Assembly (NCBI GenBank): GCA_019752555.1
Contig: JAIELY010000010.1
Coordinates: forward strand, 1-64,000
From: Rhabdochlamydiaceae bacterium
GTDB lineage: Bacteria > Chlamydiota > Chlamydiia > Chlamydiales > Rhabdochlamydiaceae
DNA: 64,000 nucleotides
Reading direction: 5' to 3'
In this document: positions 46,347-55,361 of the stretch, one piece after another
Position numbering within the stretch: position 1 is the first letter of the stretch
Layout of the letters: every line of letters starts with the position of its first letter
Notes under the pieces: generated by a model
The model's database searches: none
The model's input: the letters and a program-made list of their open reading frames with translations, nothing else
Told to the model about the DNA's origin: nothing
Translations under genes and position numbers: made by a program

Positions 46347-49340
46347 GTGATTCCCTCTCATCTTTGGCAAGTGTTGTTTTCCAGAAATTCCTCCTCCATT
46401 GGCTGCGCAAATGGCCCGCTGTGTGAATGCACACAGCTGAGTTTACAATCGTGCCATTCCGGGAGCTTTGACGCTAGCTGCAGAGATAAGAATTTCTGGG
46501 AAACAACACTTGGTCTTGAAAAACGCTTAAAACGCTTTCCTGAATTTTACTCGACTGATCTGTATAAGGTCTTTATTCAGACATTAGCGCAGATGAGTGA
46601 TCGTTTTTTAGAGAAGCGCTCAGATCGTTTTATTCAACGTGTTGTTCTTTTGTGCTATTTTGTGAGAGCCAAGCTGCAGCATAAGATGCAGAATTCTTCT
46701 CAGCGGTGTGTTGTAGTCAAACCGTTTAAGTTGCATATCGAAGGAAAGCGTGTTTTAAGTATTGCATTGGGAATCAGTGCGTTACATGCGCATGAGTTGT
46801 TAGAAGAAAAGCATGTCTTTAAAGCAATTGCCAACTTATTGCCTGGAATTAAGATTGCCTTTGGGTCGTTCTATTCTTGCAAGGAGAAGGAAACAGGTCA
46901 CTTGTTTTGTTACTTAGAAATAGAAAAATTACGCGGCAATCACTTTACAATGCTGGAAGTGAATTTGTTGAGAAAAAATCTTCCGAATGAATTAAAGCAG
47001 GGGATACAATTTTTAACTCCTTCCATCTCAATTCCTTATAATCAAGAAGAAATCTATAAGAGCTTAATTCAGCTCTCTCAAGAGCAACGTGTAATCGCTG
47101 ATTTGCCCCAGGTAATGATTTCTTTTCAGTCGCAGATTCAAGAGGTTCTTCAGTTCAACGTGGTGGGAACGCGTGTTCAGAAAAAAGACACCATCCCTTT
47201 TAAAAAACTTGCAGAGCATCTCCCTTCATCCGTGCGCTGCGTCAGTCAGAGAATGGTCCCTTTGGGTTTTTTAGGAAAGCGTGTGCGTGAAGGATTGATC
47301 TTTCTGCTTGAGGTCGACTACGACCTTTTTTTAAAGAAAAACTGGTCGATCGACTTAAGGCAGGCAAGAAACTACATCGCAAAAGCGATCGAACAAATTT
47401 TAGGTCCTTTTCGCGACTATAACGGTGGACTTTTATCTCAGCAAGACAAGCAGTTCGAAGAGATTCTATTTAAATTTAGAGAGAAATTTGCAACGTTCCA
47501 TCCTTTTATGGAAGAGGTTTTTTACTCTTTAACTCCCCCTTCTTTTCAAACGCTGATTTCAGCGCGTACCTGCCTTCAGGTGTTTGCTCTTTTTAGCCGG
47601 TTATTTAAAAAAGAGCTAGGAAAGGCTTCTTTTTTAATCGAGAGCCGCTACGCAACTAAAGATGCTGCCATTATAGTTAAAACGACCGATTCCCAGTTAC
47701 AGGGGAGCTTGCTTTCCGAGATATTGGAAATTCAATCCTCAAATCATTCTTGTTTTGGATACAGTACAATCGAATTTGAAGGGGCTCATTATTTGTTTTT
47801 GATCGATGTGAACCCTTCCTTAGGTCTGCTTCATGCGTGTGAACGGATGCTGCGCAGTCAACGGATTCGTCCTAAAATCAAAAATGAAGCCAAGGTATTA
47901 AGGATTAATTTTCAAGAAGGCGATCCCATCTCTTTGAATCCTCAAATTGGAATCGATCAAAGATGTCGTAGTTTAGGTCGTGCGCTTTATGAGGGGCTAA
48001 CGCGTCTGGATGCAAAGGGGATGCCTCAGCTTGCTGCTGCAAGAGAAATTCATATTTCAGGTTCTCAAACGGAGTACACTTTTTTTCTGCGCGATCACCA
48101 ATGGTCAAATGGCGATATGGTCACAGCTTATGACTTTGAGCAAACTTGGAAAAAAGCGTTAAATTGCAACTCCCCGTGTCTTAGAGCTGATTTTTTTTAT
48201 CCCATTAAAAATGCGAGAAAAGCTAAGCAAGGGCTGATTTCTTTAAATAAGGTAAAAGTAAAGGCGGTGGGCCCTCAAAAGCTGCTCGTTGAGTTGCAAC
48301 ATCCAGCCTCCTATTTTTTGCACCTGACTGCACATCCTGCTCTATCTCCGCTTTATAAGGGAGAAGAAGAACCGACACAGTTTAATGGCCCATTTCTTGT
48401 CCGGCAATGGCAGAAGGATGAGTTGCTGCATTTAACAGCTAATCCTTATTATTGGGATAAAAAAAATGTCGCATTGGATGATGTGTATATTACGATGCAT
48501 AAGGATTATAAAACAATTTACGAAGATTTTCAAAAGCAAAAGCTTGATTGGATCGGGGATCCCTACTGTGTTCTTCCTCAAGAGTATCATCCCGATGTTC
48601 CGCTCTACAGCTCACAAGAGGTGGATCAGGTCTCCTGGGTATATCTCAATACCTGCGCTTATCCCTTGCACTCAGCGTCGATTCGAAAAGCATTTGCTTG
48701 CGCAATTGATCGTAAACCCATTGCAATGGCTTTAGGACAATATCCCATCATGAGTCCTATTCCTCAGTCGCAATGTGAGAATTTCAGCAATTGGGATGGA
48801 AATGCACTTCAAGCACAAGCATTCTTTAATGCTGGTCTGAAAGAACTTGGAATTAAAAAACATCAGTTTCCAGAGTTGACATTTTACCATAGCGATATTC
48901 CAGGGCAGGAATATCTTGCGAAAACGATCCAAGAGCAGCTTTATGAAGTTTTAGGGGTGTCGATCTCTTTAGTGAGAATGGAATGGAATAGTTTATCCCT
49001 TCACCTCGATCGCAGAGAGTTTCAGCTTGCAGCTTGTTTGAGAAGTTCTCCCTATTTTTATCCCCGTTCCCATTTGGAGTTATTTCGCGATAAGACAAAT
49101 TTGTACAACTCTTCCGGGTGGGAGCATCCTCAATATGCCGTATTATTAAAAACGGCTCATGCTGCCAAAGAGTCTAAAGATAGGGACAGGTTATTAAAAG
49201 AAGCGGAAGAGATTCTTATTGAAGAAATGCCCGTCATTGGGATTTTTCGTCATGTCTACAAATATTGTCTCAATTCAAAAATTAAGAACGTTTGCATCGC
49301 GCAAAATGGAGATGTTGATTTAAAATTAATATCTTTCTAA
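46347..49340 (+). CDS. Fusion of an unknown ~510-aa domain to an OppA-like solute-binding domain, without signal peptide
   Basis: The open frame gives 997 aa from a GTG at 46347. That start lies inside or before a 145-base palindrome (46368-46512), so the true start may be further on; Met83 (46593) is the first later ATG. Residues about 50-510 match nothing I know and are alpha/beta-like; GFLGKRVREGLIFLLEVDY and KEKETGHLFCYLEIEKL may be related repeats. Residues about 515-997 are an SBP_bac_5 domain (NFQEGDPISLNPQIGIDQRCR, GPFLVRQWQKDELL, IRKAFACAIDRKPIA). There is no signal peptide or lipobox, so the binding domain should be cytoplasmic. The next gene encodes a paralogue of the second half. 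E. coli SgrR is a precedent for a cytoplasmic regulator with a C-terminal SBP domain. No permease or ATPase genes are near. Confidence 0.75.
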   Translation: MIPSHLWQVLFSRNSSSIGCANGPLCECTQLSLQSCHSGSFDASCRDKNFWETTLGLEKRLKRFPEFYSTDLYKVFIQTLAQMSDRFLEKRSDRFIQRVVLLCYFVRAKLQHKMQNSSQRCVVVKPFKLHIEGKRVLSIALGISALHAHELLEEKHVFKAIANLLPGIKIAFGSFYSCKEKETGHLFCYLEIEKLRGNHFTMLEVNLLRKNLPNELKQGIQFLTPSISIPYNQEEIYKSLIQLSQEQRVIADLPQVMISFQSQIQEVLQFNVVGTRVQKKDTIPFKKLAEHLPSSVRCVSQRMVPLGFLGKRVREGLIFLLEVDYDLFLKKNWSIDLRQARNYIAKAIEQILGPFRDYNGGLLSQQDKQFEEILFKFREKFATFHPFMEEVFYSLTPPSFQTLISARTCLQVFALFSRLFKKELGKASFLIESRYATKDAAIIVKTTDSQLQGSLLSEILEIQSSNHSCFGYSTIEFEGAHYLFLIDVNPSLGLLHACERMLRSQRIRPKIKNEAKVLRINFQEGDPISLNPQIGIDQRCRSLGRALYEGLTRLDAKGMPQLAAAREIHISGSQTEYTFFLRDHQWSNGDMVTAYDFEQTWKKALNCNSPCLRADFFYPIKNARKAKQGLISLNKVKVKAVGPQKLLVELQHPASYFLHLTAHPALSPLYKGEEEPTQFNGPFLVRQWQKDELLHLTANPYYWDKKNVALDDVYITMHKDYKTIYEDFQKQKLDWIGDPYCVLPQEYHPDVPLYSSQEVDQVSWVYLNTCAYPLHSASIRKAFACAIDRKPIAMALGQYPIMSPIPQSQCENFSNWDGNALQAQAFFNAGLKELGIKKHQFPELTFYHSDIPGQEYLAKTIQEQLYEVLGVSISLVRMEWNSLSLHLDRREFQLAACLRSSPYFYPRSHLELFRDKTNLYNSSGWEHPQYAVLLKTAHAAKESKDRDRLLKEAEEILIEEMPVIGIFRHVYKYCLNSKIKNVCIAQNGDVDLKLISF
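46368..46512. repeat. 145-base palindromic element at the 5' end of the SBP fusion gene
   Basis: The arms 46368-46390 and 46490-46512 are 23 bases each and match in 22 of 23 positions in reverse (the one mismatch is a wobble in RNA). The centre holds a perfect 8-bp hairpin, GCTGTGTG and CACACAGC (about 46419-46438), and a further AATGGC/GCCATT pair (about 46410-46415 and 46453-46458), so nearly the whole unit can fold. It resembles a miniature inverted-repeat element or a structured RNA. No clear target duplication is visible. Confidence 0.8.
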
Positions 49341-49350
49341 GGAGGTATTA

Positions 49351-50922
49351 ATGAAACATCCAAGATTTTTTCTCTCTCTCTTTGGCGCCGCAGTCATTGC
49401 AGCTATTTTTTATTCGTTTTCGGGACATAAGGACACTCTGACAACAAGTTCTACGTTGCAGCTGAATTTTCAAGAAGGAGATCCCCTTTCTCTTAATCCC
49501 CATGTGGGGATCGATCTGCGTTGCAGGGCTATTGAACGGTTGCTGTTCGAGGGGCTTACCCGAGTGGATTCTAAGGGGGAGTGTCAATTAGCTGCTGCAG
49601 AACATGTCGAATTATCTCTTGATCAATTGACCTACACATTTAAGCTTCGTCCTCATCTTTGGTCCAATGGAGAAAAGGTCACAGCCCATCAGTTTGAAGC
49701 TTCTTGGAAGGAGGCGCTTAAACCCGATGGTCTTTGTGCTAGATCCGATTTGTTTTATATTATTAAGAATGCAAAAGCAGCAAAACTGGGGAACGTACCG
49801 CTTGAGGATATAGGTGTCAGCGCATTAGATGAGCACACGCTGACTGTGACACTTGAAAACCCAGCACCCTATTTTCTTGATCTGTTGACCCATCCCATTT
49901 TTTCTCCTCTCTATTCTTTTGAATCTGAGCCTACAGTGTTTAATGGTCCGTTTAGCATTCAAGAATGGAAACGGGATGTTGCTTTACAGTTGCAAGCCAA
50001 TCCGAACTATTGGGATCTGGAACATGTGGGATCATCAGGAATTCAATTTTCATTTGTAAAAGATCCAATGACGGTGTTGTCTCTTTTTGAGAAAGGGGAG
50101 ATCGATTTTATTGGAGATCCCATGACAACATTGCCTTTAGATGCTCTTTCTTCCTCTTCATTCCAAAAGAGACTGATGTATCAAGATGTGGCGCGCACCT
50201 ACTGGATCTATGTTAATACAGAAAAATTTCCCTACAATTGTGTTAAGATTCGCCGGGCTTTAGCTTATGCGCTTGATCGCAAAATGCTCACCGATCACAT
50301 TTTTCAAGGATGCTTACCTCATAAAAGTCCTGTTCCTAGAAACCTTTCTCTATTAAATGATGAAGCCATTTACGCTGATGCAGATGTAAAAAGTGCTTGT
50401 CAGCTATTTGAGGAGGCTCTGTTGGACCTTGGGCTCACGCGGGAAACATTGCCGCAGGTGATTCTTAGCTACAGCACGATCTCTGGACAAAAAACTCTTG
50501 CAGAAGCGATTCAGCAACGTTGGAAGGAGGTTCTTGGTATCGATGTTGCCATTGAAGGCTCTGAGTGGAGTGTCTTAGCAAGCTATTTTAACAATGGAAA
50601 GTTTCAAATGGGAGGTGTGCTGCGCAGTGCGGTTTATAATGACCCGCTCTATCATCTTGAAATCTTTAAAAATAAGGAATTTCCTTATAACGCTTCATTT
50701 TGGGAAAATGAACAGTATCAACAGTGGCTTAATCTAGCCTCTCTTGCCCCAGATACGATGACCCGTTTGGATTATTTAAGAAATGCGGAAAGACTTCTTG
50801 TTGAAGAAATGCCTGTCATTCCGATTTTTGTGGATACCTATAAGTTTATGACCAACCGCAATTTGCAGGGATTTATCATCGATAAGTCGGGCTGTATTGA
50901 TTTTAAGCAAGCGCGGATCTAA
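49351..50922 (+). CDS. Oligopeptide-binding protein, OppA/SBP_bac_5 family
   Basis: A 523-aa periplasmic-type solute-binding protein. Residues 1-24 (KHPRFFLSLFGAAVIAAIFY region) form a signal peptide or signal anchor; there is no lipobox cysteine. LNFQEGDPLSLNPHVGIDLRCRA, LFEGLTRVDSKG and the central GPFSIQEWKRD match the family and the second half of the gene just upstream, from which it is separated by 10 bases. AAGGAGG precedes the ATG. Binding proteins of this family bind peptides for ABC import. The permease and ATPase genes are not in this window, so it must pair with components elsewhere or act alone. Confidence 0.88.
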   Translation: MKHPRFFLSLFGAAVIAAIFYSFSGHKDTLTTSSTLQLNFQEGDPLSLNPHVGIDLRCRAIERLLFEGLTRVDSKGECQLAAAEHVELSLDQLTYTFKLRPHLWSNGEKVTAHQFEASWKEALKPDGLCARSDLFYIIKNAKAAKLGNVPLEDIGVSALDEHTLTVTLENPAPYFLDLLTHPIFSPLYSFESEPTVFNGPFSIQEWKRDVALQLQANPNYWDLEHVGSSGIQFSFVKDPMTVLSLFEKGEIDFIGDPMTTLPLDALSSSSFQKRLMYQDVARTYWIYVNTEKFPYNCVKIRRALAYALDRKMLTDHIFQGCLPHKSPVPRNLSLLNDEAIYADADVKSACQLFEEALLDLGLTRETLPQVILSYSTISGQKTLAEAIQQRWKEVLGIDVAIEGSEWSVLASYFNNGKFQMGGVLRSAVYNDPLYHLEIFKNKEFPYNASFWENEQYQQWLNLASLAPDTMTRLDYLRNAERLLVEEMPVIPIFVDTYKFMTNRNLQGFIIDKSGCIDFKQARI

Positions 50923-50929
50923 AAAAAAA

Positions 50930-50961
50930 GAGGTGGGCTTTTTAAAGGGCCCACCTCATTT
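50930..50961. terminator. Bidirectional terminator between the OppA-like gene and pnp
   Basis: GAGGTGGGC (50930-50938) pairs with GCCCACCTC (50949-50957). The A run at 50921-50929 gives a nine-T tail on the minus strand, a good terminator for pnp; on the plus strand ATTTTCATTT follows, a weaker one. Confidence 0.85.
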
Positions 50962-50965
50962 TCAT

Positions 50966-53080
50966 TTAAGCCTTAGAAGAGGGTTGAGGCGCAGGGAGCA
51001 CAGCTTTGTGGCTGAGACGGATCTGCCCTCGATCATTTACATCGATTACTTTCACTTCGAGCATCTGACCTTCTTTTACAACGTCGGAAACTTTCTCAAC
51101 TCTGCTATGGGAAAGTTCTGAAATATGGCAAAGGCCTTCCTTGCCGATGATTTCAACAAAGCAACCAAATTGAACAATTGAAACCACGCGACCCATATAG
51201 ACTTTGCCGATTTCTGCCTCAGCGGTGAGGTTGTGGATGATTTCTTTTGCACGTTCCATCGCTTCACTGCTTGTTGCTGAAATGCTAATCAAGCCGCTAT
51301 CATCAATATCGATCTGAGCACCTGTTTCTTCGACAATTGCGCGGATCTGCTTACCGCCCGGACCAATGACGATCCCGATTTTGCTCGGTTTGATCTGAAC
51401 TGTTTCAATTCGCGGAGCGTAAGTGGACAGTTGTTCCTTCGGTTTTGGGCAAGCTTCGATCATCTTTTGAAGGATGTGCGTGCGTCCTTGTTTTGCTTGC
51501 AGAAGAGCTGCTTTCATGATCTCTTTGTTGATCCCTTCCACTTTGATGTCGAGTTGGAATGCAGTGATTCCATTAGCATCGCCTGTCAGTTTAAAATCCA
51601 TGTCGCCTAAAGCATCTTCGACGCCTAAGATGTCAGAGAGGATCGCATATTTATCCTCTTCAAGAATAAGCCCCATTGCAATTCCAGAAATCGGCCGTTT
51701 AATCGGTACCCCTGCATCCATCAGTGCTAAGCAGCCGCCGCAAACAGTGGCCATTGAAGAAGAGCCGTTGGATTCAGTGATATTCGACTCTAAACGAATG
51801 GTATAAGGGAAGCTTTCCTGATGTGGAAGGACCATTGCTAAAGAGCGTTCTGCGAGTTTTCCATGGCCAATTTCTCTTCGGCCAGGAGTTCCCATGCGTC
51901 CGACTTCTCCCACAGAAAAAGGAGGGAAGAAGTACTGTAGATAGAATCGGCTGCTTTGTTCTCCATCGAGATTTTCAGAGCGCATCGCCATTTGCTCGCC
52001 GCCGAGCGTTGTCACAGCAATGGCTTGTGTTTCACCGCGAGTGAAAAGAGCGCTGCCGTGAGTGCGCGGAAGTAGAGCTAGCTCGATATCGATCGGACGG
52101 ATCTGTTCGCAAGTTCTTCCATCGCTGCGGACACCCTCTGTTAAGATCATCTTGCGCAAGATGTCTGATTGTGCGGTTTTAAAAGCGCTCATGACATCTG
52201 TTTTGCTAAAGCGATGAGCTGTTGTATCCTCGGGGAAGAAATGGCAAACCATTTCATCTGAAATGACCTTGACTGCATCTTCCCGTTCTTTTTTGTCCTT
52301 AATGCGCAGTGCTGTTTTAAGCTTTGAGCCTACGATTGTTTCCATTTCCGATTTTAGCTCAGAGGAATGCAGACGCAGCCCCTCATGGTTTTTGGTTTTC
52401 CCGATGAGCTTTTGCCAGTCGCTTAATGCTTGGCAAATGGTTCGGATTGCAGCATGACCCTCTTCGATTGCCTCTAAGATTTGCTCTTCAGTTAAAAAGT
52501 CGCAGTAACCTTCGATCATCAAAATCGCATCTTCTGTTCCAGCTAACATCAGATCAAGACGGGATTTTCTCTGCTCTTCAACAGTCGGATTAACAACGTA
52601 GCTGTCGCCGATAAGTCCAACGCGTACAGCGCCAATGGGTTTAACTAATGGGATATCGGACAGAACAAGAGCTGCCGAACACGCGCAGATCGCCAGTGGA
52701 TCTGGCGAGTGGATGCCGTCATAGGAATAGACGTATGCTAACAGCTGCACTTCCTTATAAAAACCCTCTACGAACATAGGGCGGATCGGACGATCGATCA
52801 AGCGGCTTGTTAAAATTTCTTTTTCAGTTGGACGTCCTTCCCGTTTGATAAAGCCGCCAAGTGTTTTTCCTGCAGAAGAGAATTTTTCTTGGTAATCCAC
52901 GCGCAAGGGGAGAAAATCGACGTCGGGAGAAGCTGTTGCAGCAGAGCAGGCTGTAGCAAGCAGTACTGTGTCGCCAGAGCGGATCATCACGGATCCATTA
53001 GCTTGACGAGCGATTTTTCCTGTTTCAAAGACGATTTCTCGTCCTCCCACTGAAACGGATGTTTTGTGTTTATTGAACAT
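50966..53080 (-). CDS. pnp: Polyribonucleotide nucleotidyltransferase (PNPase)
   Basis: 704 aa from the ATG at 53080, which has TTTAGGAG upstream; an extension to 53134 would be Ser-rich and untypical. It degrades RNA 3' to 5' by phosphorolysis and is part of the RNA decay machinery. There are two RNase PH-like halves (GGREIVFETGKIARQANGS; RTHGSALFTRGETQAIAV), a helical linker, a KH domain (IGVVIGPGGKQIRAIVEETG, written as IGIVIGPGGK in this protein) and an S1 domain at the C-terminus (GKVYMGRVVSI). It lies behind rpsO, the common rpsO-pnp order. Confidence 0.96.
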   Translation of the reverse strand: MFNKHKTSVSVGGREIVFETGKIARQANGSVMIRSGDTVLLATACSAATASPDVDFLPLRVDYQEKFSSAGKTLGGFIKREGRPTEKEILTSRLIDRPIRPMFVEGFYKEVQLLAYVYSYDGIHSPDPLAICACSAALVLSDIPLVKPIGAVRVGLIGDSYVVNPTVEEQRKSRLDLMLAGTEDAILMIEGYCDFLTEEQILEAIEEGHAAIRTICQALSDWQKLIGKTKNHEGLRLHSSELKSEMETIVGSKLKTALRIKDKKEREDAVKVISDEMVCHFFPEDTTAHRFSKTDVMSAFKTAQSDILRKMILTEGVRSDGRTCEQIRPIDIELALLPRTHGSALFTRGETQAIAVTTLGGEQMAMRSENLDGEQSSRFYLQYFFPPFSVGEVGRMGTPGRREIGHGKLAERSLAMVLPHQESFPYTIRLESNITESNGSSSMATVCGGCLALMDAGVPIKRPISGIAMGLILEEDKYAILSDILGVEDALGDMDFKLTGDANGITAFQLDIKVEGINKEIMKAALLQAKQGRTHILQKMIEACPKPKEQLSTYAPRIETVQIKPSKIGIVIGPGGKQIRAIVEETGAQIDIDDSGLISISATSSEAMERAKEIIHNLTAEAEIGKVYMGRVVSIVQFGCFVEIIGKEGLCHISELSHSRVEKVSDVVKEGQMLEVKVIDVNDRGQIRLSHKAVLPAPQPSSKA

Positions 53081-53263
53081 GTATTCTCCTAAAAATAATA
53101 GTGTAGTAGAGCTGAAGGAGGATGAACTGACCAAGTGTGGAGAAAAAATTTTTCTCGACAGTTGGACATTTCATCTCTGCCAGCCAGCCGTTTGGGTATC
53201 TATCAACTCTAAACCTTTAGAGCTGAAGTTAAGGGACTATATCAAGATAAGGGATATTTTGGG

Positions 53264-53301
53264 TAAAAAAAACCGCCTAAGAGATCCTTAAGCGGTTTCT
53301 A
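53264..53301 (-). terminator. Terminator between rpsO and pnp
   Basis: On the minus strand AAACCGCTTAAG and CTTAGGCGGTTT form a 12-bp stem with one G-U pair, and the A run at 53265-53271 supplies the T tail. It would limit read-through from rpsO into pnp, so pnp may have a second promoter in the 180 bases before its start. Confidence 0.75.
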
Positions 53302-53319
53302 ACAAGAGAAAATCTAAAG

Positions 53320-53589
53320 TTATTTGCGGAGATTGAGGCGCACAATTAAGCTTTGGTAGCGTTTTGTGTCCGTAGAATTCAGATAGTCAAGCAGCTTACG
53401 ACGCTGTCCGACTAACTTAAGCAGTGCTAAGCGGGATGCGTGATCCTTAGGCGCCAGCTTAAGATGTTCTGTTAATTCCGCAATTCTCTCAGTAAGGATA
53501 GCGATCTGGACATCCGCTGATCCTGTATCTTTTTCGTGAAGTTGAAACTTCTTGGTAATTTCTTCCTTGGTACCCTTATCTAAAGACAT
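53320..53589 (-). CDS. rpsO: 30S ribosomal protein S15
   Basis: 89 aa, the full S15 length. The core [24 protein letters not shown] and the C-terminal [20 protein letters not shown] are unchanged from the family. It is a primary 16S rRNA-binding protein that organises the central domain. It precedes pnp and is separated from it by a terminator. Confidence 0.97.
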   Translation of the reverse strand: MSLDKGTKEEITKKFQLHEKDTGSADVQIAILTERIAELTEHLKLAPKDHASRLALLKLVGQRRKLLDYLNSTDTKRYQSLIVRLNLRK

Positions 53590-53661
53590 TTAAAACATCT
53601 CCCCGTGATTGAGAGTTTACAAAAAGGTAGACAAACTTTTAAGTTGTAAAACATTGACTTT

Positions 53662-53690
53662 ATTGTACCTGAACGCCTTTATGAGATCAA
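53662..53690 (-). promoter_or_regulatory. Sigma70-type promoter for rpsO
   Basis: On the minus strand, TTGATC (53690-53685), a 17-base spacer and TACAAT (53667-53662), giving a leader of about 65 bases before the S15 ATG at 53589. Confidence 0.55.
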
Positions 53691-53822
53691 CCCTAAAATC
53701 ACAATTGTGTTGCCGAAGATCTTTTTTTCTATGAAATGACGTATTGATTCAATTTTTAATTTTGAAATCAAAACATTTCATACAATGATTTCAAGATCCT
53801 CTTCTGCAATGGGTCTTTCCTA

Positions 53823-53851
53823 TTGACAATTTGAGTGCACAGTCTTAAGTT
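53823..53851 (+). promoter_or_regulatory. Possible sigma70-type promoter for the 53894 gene
   Basis: TTGACA (53823-53828), a 17-base spacer and TAAGTT (53846-53851). The -35 is consensus but the -10 is weak. The divergent gap 53590-53893 otherwise holds only the rpsO promoter and AT-rich sequence. Confidence 0.4.
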
Positions 53852-53893
53852 TACATGAACTCTATGAGACATTCTACCACAGAAGGGAAAAAA

Positions 53894-54568
53894 ATGATTC
53901 AAGAAGATACATCTCAAGTAAAGTTTGGTATGCTTGCTCCTTGGGCGGCGGAGATTTTTCAAATAATTAAAAAGGATCTTAAAGGGGAATATTTGCGTCA
54001 AAATCCTCAGTTTGCCCGCAAACATTTCCAGAAAAAAAACATAGAAAAGCTCACAAATGAGGATCTTGTTCAGGCGTCTGTTCAGGAAATTTCAGATGGA
54101 AATGAGGCATTCGCGGAATGGGCAGGGGCTCGTTGGGTGATGAAAAACGCGGAGATTTACCAGTTTTTTGCGCTAGAATTGACTAAAATCAACCCTCAGT
54201 TTGATCAAATTGAGCTCATCCCGGAGAATGTTGAACTAAGCATGATCAAGACGGCCGTTGAGAGCTTTGGAGCAAAGCGAGTCTATATCTTTTCTATTTT
54301 GAACGCTGTGCGTTTTAGTCCCAAAGGCTATGAGCAGTTAAGAGCTCAAGCGTCTTTAGATGTTGAAACTGTTGCTGAAGCGAAGGAAGAAGGGGAGTCG
54401 ATTGAAAGTGTAAAAGCGCGCTATGAATCGATGATCCAGAAAATAACAGATAAATATGAGAGACGTCTGCAAGGGCAGGAAAAGAAATATGCTGTTGATA
54501 TGGAAGGAATGAGAAAGCAAATCTCTCAACTTCACAAAAAATTAGGAGAGCTTGCGAGTGTCCGATGA
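53894..54568 (+). CDS. Hypothetical protein with C-terminal coiled coil
   Basis: 224 aa from the ATG at 53894, which has AAGGG upstream; an ATG at 53855 would add 13 untypical residues. Residues 1-140 are mixed and helical (ISDGNEAFAEWAGARWVMKNAEIYQFFALEL). Residues from about 155 to the end are a long charged coiled coil rich in Lys, Glu and Gln. No known motif is seen. Its end overlaps the tadA start region (54558), so the two are probably co-translated. Confidence 0.75.
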   Translation: MIQEDTSQVKFGMLAPWAAEIFQIIKKDLKGEYLRQNPQFARKHFQKKNIEKLTNEDLVQASVQEISDGNEAFAEWAGARWVMKNAEIYQFFALELTKINPQFDQIELIPENVELSMIKTAVESFGAKRVYIFSILNAVRFSPKGYEQLRAQASLDVETVAEAKEEGESIESVKARYESMIQKITDKYERRLQGQEKKYAVDMEGMRKQISQLHKKLGELASVR

Positions 54569-55034
54569 GATTTGGATGCGACTTGCCATTACAGAAGCAG
54601 AAAAAGCCTCTCAAGCAGGAGAGGTTCCTGTCGGAGCTGTGCTCGTTTACCAAGACAAAGTCATTGCATCCGCTCATAATCTTGTTGAGCAAAACAAAGA
54701 CGCCTCTTTGCATGCAGAGATGCTCTGTTTAAAAGAAGGGGCTCGTATTCTTGAGAATTGGCGTCTATTAGACACGACGCTCTACTGCACGCTTGAGCCG
54801 TGTGCGATGTGTGCGGGGGCAATGCTTTTAGCTCGCGTCGGAACTCTTGTATGGGGAGCTCCGGATCTGCGCCATGGGGCTCATGGGAGTTGGATCAATG
54901 TGTTGGATCCGTCTCATCCCACTCACAAGATCCAGGTGCGGACAGGCGTTCTTCAAGAGGAGTGTGCAGAGTTGATGCGTCAATTTTTTCGTAAGCGTAG
55001 ATTAATGGCAGGTGATTGTGCAAAAATTATTTGA
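54558..55034 (+). CDS. tadA: tRNA-specific adenosine deaminase TadA
   Basis: 158 aa from a GTG at 54558, with GGAGAG 7 bases upstream. It deaminates A34 to inosine in tRNA-Arg(ACG). The zinc site is complete: His52 and Glu54 (HAE), Cys82 and Cys85 (PCAMC). The catalytic domain is of normal length. It lies between two small genes with overlapping ends. Confidence 0.93.
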   Translation: MSDEIWMRLAITEAEKASQAGEVPVGAVLVYQDKVIASAHNLVEQNKDASLHAEMLCLKEGARILENWRLLDTTLYCTLEPCAMCAGAMLLARVGTLVWGAPDLRHGAHGSWINVLDPSHPTHKIQVRTGVLQEECAELMRQFFRKRRLMAGDCAKII

Positions 55035-55233
55035 TTCTTTGGTTGAAGCTCAAAGGGAAAAACTTAAAAAATGTGCTCACGAAATCATTCCAGGCCTCAC
55101 AGATGATGATCTCTTGCAGCCTAATGACTTTCCAGAATTGGAAAATCACCCTTATTTTAGATATGAAGAAGGGGTTCTTGAGGGTCTTATGACAGCTCGA
55201 ATGGCTTACTTGGCAAGGGAGCGGGAGGTGTAG
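55018..55233 (+). CDS. Small conserved-looking protein of unknown function
   Basis: 71 aa from the GTG at 55018 (an in-frame GTG at 55012 is the alternative), starting inside the last codons of tadA. It is acidic, mostly helical, with the Pro-Asn/Asp-rich middle DLLQPNDFPELENHPYFRYEEG and an Ala/Arg-rich end. I recall a small gene of similar size after tadA in Chlamydia, which supports it being real. Function unknown. Confidence 0.7.
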   Translation: MQKLFDSLVEAQREKLKKCAHEIIPGLTDDDLLQPNDFPELENHPYFRYEEGVLEGLMTARMAYLAREREV

Positions 55234-55361
55234 AGGGGGCTTTTCGGTTAATTTTTTTTTGGAGCCTGTGTGTTTAAGCTTAAGTTCAAAAGTTCTTGTT
55301 TTTTATCTAAGTTTGCGCTTTACTTCATGCAAATCGTAATTTTTTAAGGAGTATTGAGGTT

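Noticed and set aside
46368-46512. Integron attC site
   Set aside because: The palindrome has arms of a suitable size, but the terminal GTTRRRY/RYYYAAC core sites were not found at the ends and no integrase or cassette is near.
49351-50922. Lipoprotein call for the OppA-like protein
   Set aside because: No lipobox cysteine follows the hydrophobic N-terminal segment.
53080-53134. N-terminal extension of pnp
   Set aside because: The added residues are Ser-rich and untypical, and the ATG at 53080 has a good AGGAG in place.
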